From Sinorhizobium sp. (lineage in GTDB: Bacteria; Pseudomonadota; Alphaproteobacteria; Rhizobiales; Rhizobiaceae): a stretch of 10,072 nucleotides of DNA. This document shows positions 5,300-10,072 of this stretch, piece by piece; the first letter of the stretch is position 1; each line of letters begins with the position of its first letter. Under the pieces are notes generated by a model. The model saw only the letters and a list, made by a program, of their open reading frames with translations. It had not been told where the DNA came from and ran no database searches. A program made the position numbers and the translations under genes. The stretch spans positions 1 to 10,072 of the forward strand of contig JAPSJG010000105.1 of the NCBI GenBank assembly GCA_031178305.1. Direction: 5' to 3'.

Positions 5300-7636
5300 A
5301 TGGATAAATCCACCTTCGAAGACGACGCCACCATTATCGGACCGATGCACGGGCGGCTCCCCCACGACAGCGCCCACAAGCACGTCGCCGGGACCGCGGA
5401 CTATATCGACGACATGCCGGAACCCGTCGGCACCTTGCACGGCGCGCTTGGCCTCACCGATCGGGCGCATGCCGAGATACTGGAGATGGACCTTTCCGCC
5501 GTTGCCGCGGTCCCGGGCGTCGTCTGCGTGCTGACTGCCAAGGACATGCCGCATTCCAACGACATCAGCTCGACGCATCTGCACGACGAGCCGGTGCTCG
5601 CCGACGGCCGAGTGCAGTTTCATGGACAACCGGCCTTCGCGGTCATTGCCGAGACGCGCGACATCGCCCGTCGCGCCGCGCGGCTCGCCAGGATCACCTA
5701 CCGGGACCTGCCGCCATTGATCGATGTCGCCGAGGCGAAGGCTGCGGGCGGCGAACTCGTCACGCCGCCGCTGACGCTTGCGCGCGGCGACGCCGAAACC
5801 GAGCTGCAGCGGGCGCCTCGCCGGCTCAAGGGACAGATGCGGATCGGCGGCCAGGAACATTTCTACCTGGAGGGCCACATCGCGCTCGCGATCCCCGGCG
5901 AGGACGACGAGGTGACCGTCTGGGTCTCGACCCAGCACCCGAGCGAGATTCAGCGCATGGTTGCACAGGTGCTCGGCGTGCCTTCCAACGCCGTCACCGT
6001 GAATGTCCGCCGCATGGGCGGCGGCTTCGGCGGCAAGGAAACGCAGGGTAACCAGTTTGCAGCCCTTGCGGCGGTCGCCGCGCGCAAACTACGTCGCGCC
6101 GTCAAGTTCCGCCCGGATCGCGATGACGACATGATCGCCACCGGCAAGCGGCATGACTTCCTTGTCGATTACGATGTCGGTTTCGATGATGATGGGCACA
6201 TCCTGGCGGTCCAGGCGAACTATGCCGCGCGCTGCGGCTATTCCGCCGACCTTTCCGGCCCCGTCACCGACCGCGCTCTGTTCCATGCGGATAATGCCTA
6301 TTTCTATCCGCACGTGAGGCTGACCTCGCAGCCGCTCAAGACGAACACTGTCTCGAACACCGCCTTTCGAGGCTTCGGCGGTCCGCAGGGCATGCTGGGC
6401 GGCGAGCGGATCATCGAAGAAATCGCCTATGCGCTTGGCAAGGACCCGCTCGACATCCGCAAGATGAATTTCTACGGCGACAGGGAGTCCGGGCGCGACA
6501 TCACGCCTTATCACCAGAGGGTCGAGGACAACATCGTCCGCAGGATCGTCGACGAATTGGAGGCAAGCGCCGACTATCGGGCGCGGCGGGCGGCGATCAT
6601 CGAGTTCAACCAATCGAGCCGGGTGATCCGCAAGGGCATAGCGCTGACGCCGGTGAAATTCGGCATCTCCTTCACGCTCACGCATCTCAATCAGGCAGGC
6701 GCGCTCGTCCATATCTATTCCGACGGTTCGGTGCATCTCAATCACGGCGGCACCGAGATGGGTCAGGGGCTCTACACCAAGGTGGCGCAGGTCCTTGCCG
6801 ACAGTTTCCAGATCGATATCGGCCGCGTGAAGATCACCGCGACGACGACCGGCAAGGTGCCGAACACCTCAGCGACCGCCGCCTCCTCGGGCTCGGACCT
6901 CAATGGCATGGCCGCCTTCGACGCTGCCAGGCAGATCAAGGAGCGGCTCGCGGCCTTCGCCGCCGAGCGGTGGCAGACGACAGTCGACAAAGTCACCTTC
7001 GTGCCCAATCACGTGAAGATCGGCGAGGAGCTGATCCCCTTCGCCGAGCTTGTCGCCCAAGCCTACGCGGCACGCGTGCAGCTTTCCGCCGCGGGCTTTT
7101 ACGCAACGCCGAAGATTCACTGGAATCGCAGCACCGGGCGCGGCAATCCCTTCTATTATTTCGCCTACGGTGCTGCGGTGTCCGAGGTCTCGATCGATAC
7201 GCTGACGGGGGAGTACCAGGTGGAGCGCGCTGACGTGCTGCACGACGTCGGCCGCTCGCTCAATCCGGCGATCGATCTCGGCCAGATCGAAGGCGGTTTC
7301 GTCCAGGGAATGGGGTGGCTTACGACGGAAGAACTCTGGTGGGACGAAAAGGGACGGCTGAGAACGCATGCGCCGTCCACCTATAAGATTCCGCTCGCCT
7401 CGGACCGCCCGAAGATCTTCAACGTCCGCCTCGCCGAATGGTCGGAGAACGCCGAAAGGACGATCGGCCGCTCGAAGGCTGTGGGAGAACCGCCGCTGAT
7501 GCTGCCGATCTCGGTGCTCGAGGCCCTCTCCATGGCGGTCGCGAGCGTCGCCGATTACCGCGAATGCCCGCGACTGGACACGCCGGCGACGCCGGAACGT
7601 GTTCTGATGGCGGTGGAACGCTTGAAAAGGATATGA
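5300..7636 (+). CDS. xdhB: Xanthine dehydrogenase large subunit (molybdopterin-binding)
   Basis: XdhB holds the molybdenum cofactor and hydroxylates hypoxanthine and xanthine to urate; with XdhA it forms the complete enzyme. The product is 778 residues, normal for split bacterial XdhB. Residues follow the xanthine dehydrogenase pattern: GGQEHFYLEG (183-192), GGGFGGKE ending in E247 (bovine E802 equivalent), DRALFHADN with R325 (bovine R880), TAFRGFGGPQG with R357 (bovine R912), EMGQGLYTK, and VGEPPLML with the catalytic base E730. The purine-binding Glu/Arg pair argues for a purine substrate, not aldehyde or CO. I chose ATG 5300 because AAAGGA (5285-5290) lies nine bases before it; an in-frame ATG at 5291 abuts the same AAAGGA too closely. 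The 133-base gap from xdhA holds a repeat and a mini-ORF. No xdhC follows. Confidence 0.96.
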   Translation: MDKSTFEDDATIIGPMHGRLPHDSAHKHVAGTADYIDDMPEPVGTLHGALGLTDRAHAEILEMDLSAVAAVPGVVCVLTAKDMPHSNDISSTHLHDEPVLADGRVQFHGQPAFAVIAETRDIARRAARLARITYRDLPPLIDVAEAKAAGGELVTPPLTLARGDAETELQRAPRRLKGQMRIGGQEHFYLEGHIALAIPGEDDEVTVWVSTQHPSEIQRMVAQVLGVPSNAVTVNVRRMGGGFGGKETQGNQFAALAAVAARKLRRAVKFRPDRDDDMIATGKRHDFLVDYDVGFDDDGHILAVQANYAARCGYSADLSGPVTDRALFHADNAYFYPHVRLTSQPLKTNTVSNTAFRGFGGPQGMLGGERIIEEIAYALGKDPLDIRKMNFYGDRESGRDITPYHQRVEDNIVRRIVDELEASADYRARRAAIIEFNQSSRVIRKGIALTPVKFGISFTLTHLNQAGALVHIYSDGSVHLNHGGTEMGQGLYTKVAQVLADSFQIDIGRVKITATTTGKVPNTSATAASSGSDLNGMAAFDAARQIKERLAAFAAERWQTTVDKVTFVPNHVKIGEELIPFAELVAQAYAARVQLSAAGFYATPKIHWNRSTGRGNPFYYFAYGAAVSEVSIDTLTGEYQVERADVLHDVGRSLNPAIDLGQIEGGFVQGMGWLTTEELWWDEKGRLRTHAPSTYKIPLASDRPKIFNVRLAEWSENAERTIGRSKAVGEPPLMLPISVLEALSMAVASVADYRECPRLDTPATPERVLMAVERLKRI

Positions 7637-7651
7637 GATTGCCCGTCACCC

Positions 7652-7730
7652 TAGCCCTTTCTCCGTTCTGACGGAGGGGGAACTGGAGGGTGCCGCTTGT
7701 CCCTTCTCCCCGTCAACGACGGGGAGGAGG
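7652..7730. repeat. Palindromic intergenic repeat, copy 3, downstream of xdhB
   Basis: Hairpin one is CTCCGT (7661-7666) with ACGGAG (7671-7676) around TCTG, extendable with G-U pairs. Hairpin two is the strongest stem in the window: CTCCCCGTC (7706-7714) pairs perfectly with GACGGGGAG (7718-7726) around AAC, and the flanks CCTT and GAGG extend it to thirteen pairs with one wobble. It begins 16 bases after the xdhB stop and ends 26 bases before the convergent DUF1127 stop. That is a sensible place for a bidirectional transcript end or 3'-stabilising structure, although no T-tract is present on either strand. It belongs to the same family as the copies at 838 and 5199. Confidence 0.72.
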
Positions 7731-7755
7731 TCGCGGCATCAGGATGAGCGGCAGG

Positions 7756-7983
7756 TCAAAATAAGCCATGTACGGGCCGCTCCCAATCAGGCAAATCCTC
7801 CCGCCAAGGCGCGCGTCCATCCATGAAACCCATATCTCTCTTCATGTGGTCCGACACGGTCGCGACGTCCAGCCGCGGATTGCGCGGCCGCATCAGCGCA
7901 CGCAATCCTGAGACCAGCCCGGACATAAGCCTGCTCGGCAACAAAGGTTTCGTTCCAGTGCTTTCCAGTGCATCAGAAGTCAT
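7756..7983 (-). CDS. Small DUF1127-family protein
   Basis: The 75-residue basic protein begins MTSDALESTGTK. Its central part, LRALMRPRNPRLDVATVSDHMKRDMGF (27-53), fits the DUF1127 (YjiS-like) pattern: an Arg-rich stretch, then a Leu/Val-x-x-hydrophobic-SDH-hydrophobic-K/R-D-hydrophobic-G-hydrophobic helix. DUF1127 proteins are abundant in alphaproteobacteria. Some have been linked to RNA turnover and to phosphate or carbon metabolism; the role here is unknown. Family members are often 45-50 residues, so this one has a longer N-terminus of about 25 residues. ATG 7983 was chosen over a TTG at 8049, but its ribosome site (AACGGG) is weak, so the start is less certain. It is divergent from the lysR gene and convergent with xdhB. 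Confidence 0.72.
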   Translation of the reverse strand: MTSDALESTGTKPLLPSRLMSGLVSGLRALMRPRNPRLDVATVSDHMKRDMGFMDGRAPWREDLPDWERPVHGLF

Positions 7984-8040
7984 CGTCGCACCCGTTGCAG
8001 ATGAGTGAAGTTGACTTGCAGGATGCCCGTAACGATGCTG

Positions 8041-8055
8041 CGATTCCAATCGAAC
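8041..8055. promoter_or_regulatory. Palindrome upstream of lysR, candidate operator
   Basis: CGATT-CC-AATCG (8041-8052) is a perfect five-base inverted repeat 35 bases before the lysR start and 58 bases before the DUF1127 start. The right half extends into AATCGAAC (8048-8055), an octamer that appears again at 9007-9014 between lysR and puuD. LysR proteins often bind dyads beside their own gene. A TTGACT hexamer lies at 8011-8016, but no good -10 partner is visible. Confidence 0.28.
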
Positions 8056-8086
8056 ATCCGTCTCTATGCATCAAGAGAGCTTATCC

Positions 8087-8986
8087 ATGAAGATGTCGAA
8101 GCAGTTCCCGTTGAACGCGTTGCGGGTGTTCGAGGCAGCCGCCCGTCTCGGCAGCTTCACCAAGGCCGGGGAAAAGCTTGGCATGACCCAAACCGCGGTC
8201 AGCTATCAGATCAAACTCCTGGAGGAGAATCTCGGCGAACCGCTGTTCCTCAGGCGTCCGCGCCAAATCACGCTGACGGAAGTCGGCGAACGGCTGGCGC
8301 CGAAGGTGACGGAGGCCTTCGAAATGCTCCAGGAGGCGGTCGCATCGGCCCGTGGCGACACTGAGGCGAGCCTGCTCATCAACTCGACTGCAACCTTTGC
8401 CTCACAATGGCTCGCCCGAGAAATCGGCACATTCCAGTTCGCACACCCAAACATTGCCGTACGTCTGGTGGCAAACAACGCTATCGTCGATTTCAGTAAG
8501 GAGTGGGTCGACGTGGCGATCCGTTCCGGCAAGGGCGACTGGCCGGGTCTCGTCAGCCACCGGTTAATGCGGGTGGAGTTTACCCCCATGCTCAGCCCCG
8601 CGCTTGCGGAGACGATCGGCGGCGTGCGCACGCCGCGGGACCTTCTGAAGCTCCGCATCATCGACCCGCGGGATCCCTGGTGGCCGCTATGGTTCCGCGC
8701 CGCCGGCGTCGACGACCCGGATCTGGCCGGCCGGCCGGCAAGCCGGCTCGGTGCCCAAGCCTTTGAGGCACGTGCAGCGGTGGCCGGCCAGGGCGTAGCG
8801 ATGCTGATGCCGGAATTCTATAGCGACGACGTGGCGCTCGGCAGACTTTACCAACCCTTCGATCTGCGCTGCAGCGACGGCCACGATTACTGGCTCGTCT
8901 ATCCCCATGCGCGCCGCAATACGCCCAAGATCCGCGCCTTCCGCGACTGGATTCTGGGCGCACTCAGGCCCGGCGGCCTCGCTTGA
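8087..8986 (+). CDS. LysR-family transcriptional regulator (GcvA-like)
   Basis: This 299-residue protein has the LysR layout: an N-terminal winged helix-turn-helix (about 8-66) with FEAAARLGSFTKAGEKLGMT followed by QTAVSYQIKLLEENLG, then an effector-binding domain from about residue 93 to the end. The N-terminal PLNALRVFEAAARLGSFTKAG places it nearest the GcvA/AmpR-type subgroup, although a glycine-cleavage role is not implied. I chose ATG 8087 because AAGAGAG (8073-8079) is seven bases before it; ATG 8066 and 8093 are in-frame alternatives. It sits between the xanthine dehydrogenase operon and puuD and reads toward puuD, so control of purine breakdown is a reasonable guess, not shown. It is divergent from the DUF1127 gene, and a palindrome lies in the shared upstream region. 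Confidence 0.93.
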   Translation: MKMSKQFPLNALRVFEAAARLGSFTKAGEKLGMTQTAVSYQIKLLEENLGEPLFLRRPRQITLTEVGERLAPKVTEAFEMLQEAVASARGDTEASLLINSTATFASQWLAREIGTFQFAHPNIAVRLVANNAIVDFSKEWVDVAIRSGKGDWPGLVSHRLMRVEFTPMLSPALAETIGGVRTPRDLLKLRIIDPRDPWWPLWFRAAGVDDPDLAGRPASRLGAQAFEARAAVAGQGVAMLMPEFYSDDVALGRLYQPFDLRCSDGHDYWLVYPHARRNTPKIRAFRDWILGALRPGGLA

Positions 8987-9161
8987 TGCTGATGTTGAAA
9001 TGTCTGAATCGAACTTTCAGGGCGTCAATCTAAGCTTTTGTAAAAGATGAGCTTCGCGAGACAGGCACCACGCGGCGAAATGCGGACGAGCAACGAAATC
9101 TCCCCTTTCCCGCCTCCGGTTTTTCTCGCAAGGTGAGCCGACGGAGAGAAAGGGGAACTGA
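8987..9161. promoter_or_regulatory. lysR-puuD intergenic region with dyads (candidate puuD control region)
   Basis: These 175 bases hold CTGAA-N7-TTCAG (9004-9020), a perfect five-base dyad whose 15-base core resembles the symmetry of LysR boxes, although it is not an exact T-N11-A. AATCGAAC inside it (9007-9014) repeats the octamer before lysR. A second nested dyad follows: CTTTT-GT-AAAAG (9035-9046) within AAGCT (9032-9036) and AGCTT (9050-9054). No clear -35/-10 pair is visible. The ribosome site for puuD is AGGGGA (9151-9156). No terminator after lysR is evident. Confidence 0.3.
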
Positions 9162-10072
9162 ATGCACGAATTCGCCATCGCCTGGGAATGGCTGGCCTTT
9201 GCCGTCCGCTGGCTGCACGTCGTCACGGCCATCGCCTGGATCGGCTCCTCCTTCTATTTCATCGCCCTCGATCTTGGCCTTACGAAGCGCGATCATCTGC
9301 CGGCGGGCGCATATGGGGAGGAATGGCAGGTCCATGGCGGCGGCTTCTATCATATCCAGAAATATCTGGTCGCACCCGAGAGGATGCCGGAACACCTCAC
9401 CTGGTTCAAATGGGAGTCCTACTCGACCTGGCTTTCCGGCTTCGCCATGCTCTGCATCGTGTATTACGGCGGCGCGGATCTCTTCCTGATCGACCGTCAA
9501 GTACTGGATATTTCCGCGACGACGGCGATCGCAATCTCGCTTGCCTCGCTCGGCCTCGGCTGGATGCTTTACGACCTTCTCTGCAAATCGCGGATCGGCA
9601 ACAACACCTGGGGCCTGATGATCCTGCTCTACGGCGTGCTCGTCGCCATGGCCTGGGGCTATACGCAGGTCTTCACCGGCCGCGCCGCCTTTCTGCACCT
9701 CGGCGCCTTCACGGCGACGATCATGTCGGCCAACGTCTTCTTCATCATCATCCCCAACCAGAAGATCGTCGTTGCCGATCTGATCGCCGGGCGCACGCCC
9801 GATCCGAGGCTCGGCGCCCAGGCCAAGCAGCGCTCGTTGCACAACAACTATCTGACGCTGCCCGTCATCTTCTTCATGCTGTCGAACCACTATCCCCTCG
9901 CCTTCGCGACGGCATTCAACTGGATCATCGCCGCGCTCGTCTTCCTGATGGGCGTCACCATCCGCCACTGGTTCAACACGACGCATGCACGCAAGGGCAA
10001 GCCGACCTGGACCTGGCTCGTCACCGCGCTCCTCTTCATCCTGATCATGTGGCTTTCGACGGTACCGAAGGT
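9162..10072 (+). CDS. puuD: Membrane-bound cytochrome c-linked urate oxidase PuuD, C-terminus cut by window edge
   Basis: PuuD oxidises urate to 5-hydroxyisourate in the inner membrane, passing electrons to a C-terminal cytochrome c domain instead of making peroxide like soluble uricase. The first 303 residues are visible: MHEFAIAWEWLAFAVRWLHV, then about eight membrane helices (near 9-37, 86-103, 119-140, 149-168, 175-197, 230-250, 252-270 and 283-300). Family features are the first-helix RWLHVVTAIAWIGSSFYFIA segment, HGGGFYHIQKY (58-68), TWFKWESYSTW (80-90), SANVFFIIIPNQ (189-200) and RSLHNNYLTLPVIFFMLSNH (224-243). The cytochrome domain with its CxxCH would lie beyond the right edge, so its presence is not seen. 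Start at ATG 9162 with AGGGGA five bases upstream. It fits as the step after xanthine dehydrogenase. Confidence 0.92.
   Translation, partial: MHEFAIAWEWLAFAVRWLHVVTAIAWIGSSFYFIALDLGLTKRDHLPAGAYGEEWQVHGGGFYHIQKYLVAPERMPEHLTWFKWESYSTWLSGFAMLCIVYYGGADLFLIDRQVLDISATTAIAISLASLGLGWMLYDLLCKSRIGNNTWGLMILLYGVLVAMAWGYTQVFTGRAAFLHLGAFTATIMSANVFFIIIPNQKIVVADLIAGRTPDPRLGAQAKQRSLHNNYLTLPVIFFMLSNHYPLAFATAFNWIIAALVFLMGVTIRHWFNTTHARKGKPTWTWLVTALLFILIMWLSTVPK

Noticed and set aside
3586..5379. Minus-strand open frame of 597 codons
   Set aside because: It lies antisense to xdhA, a clear iron-sulfur/FAD protein with all eight cysteines. The translation is low-complexity and rich in Arg, Gly and Asp, as expected for a high-GC shadow frame.
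1..10072. CRISPR array, tRNA or rRNA genes, insertion sequence or integrase
   Set aside because: No regularly spaced repeats, no cloverleaf or ribosomal RNA sequence, and no transposase- or integrase-like protein were seen on either strand.

Overview
The window looks like a chromosome or megaplasmid segment of a Rhizobiaceae alphaproteobacterium, most likely Sinorhizobium/Ensifer. Three things point there: GC-rich coding sequence with alphaproteobacterial codon use, the gene order glpK / bdhA-xdhA-xdhB, and several palindromic intergenic repeats of the kind scattered through rhizobial genomes. The bdhA gene has exactly the size (777 bp, 258 residues) that I recall for the Sinorhizobium meliloti gene, where bdhA-xdhA2-xdhB2 was described as a mixed-function operon. 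I assign no species.

Layout. Positions 1-713 (minus) hold the N-terminal 237 residues of a luciferase-like flavin-dependent monooxygenase that runs off the left edge. A 258-base gap with a double-hairpin repeat follows. Glycerol kinase glpK is at 972-2465 (minus). A 419-base divergent intergenic region (2466-2884) carries a two-hairpin element next to glpK, and a direct repeat and palindromes next to bdhA. Then come bdhA (2885-3661), xdhA (3676-5166) and xdhB (5300-7636), all plus strand. A second palindromic repeat sits between xdhA and xdhB, and a third lies just after xdhB. A small DUF1127 gene (7756-7983, minus) is divergent from a LysR-family regulator (8087-8986, plus). The window ends inside puuD (9162 onward, plus), the membrane-bound cytochrome c-linked urate oxidase.

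How the genes fit together. BdhA oxidises 3-hydroxybutyrate to acetoacetate in polyhydroxybutyrate and ketone-body use. XdhA and XdhB form xanthine dehydrogenase, which converts hypoxanthine and xanthine to urate. PuuD takes urate to 5-hydroxyisourate. So the right two thirds is mainly a purine-degradation neighbourhood with a carbon-storage gene at the head of its operon. The LysR protein is the obvious local candidate regulator, but nothing in the sequence proves its target. The molybdenum-cofactor maturation factor XdhC is not in the window.

I found no convincing new defence, mobile or RNA system; gene content is ordinary metabolism. The most interesting signals lie in the non-coding parts. 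The clearest is the repeat that splits xdhA from xdhB just after a strong Shine-Dalgarno/ATGA junction, creating a 43-codon mini-ORF that bridges the two genes.
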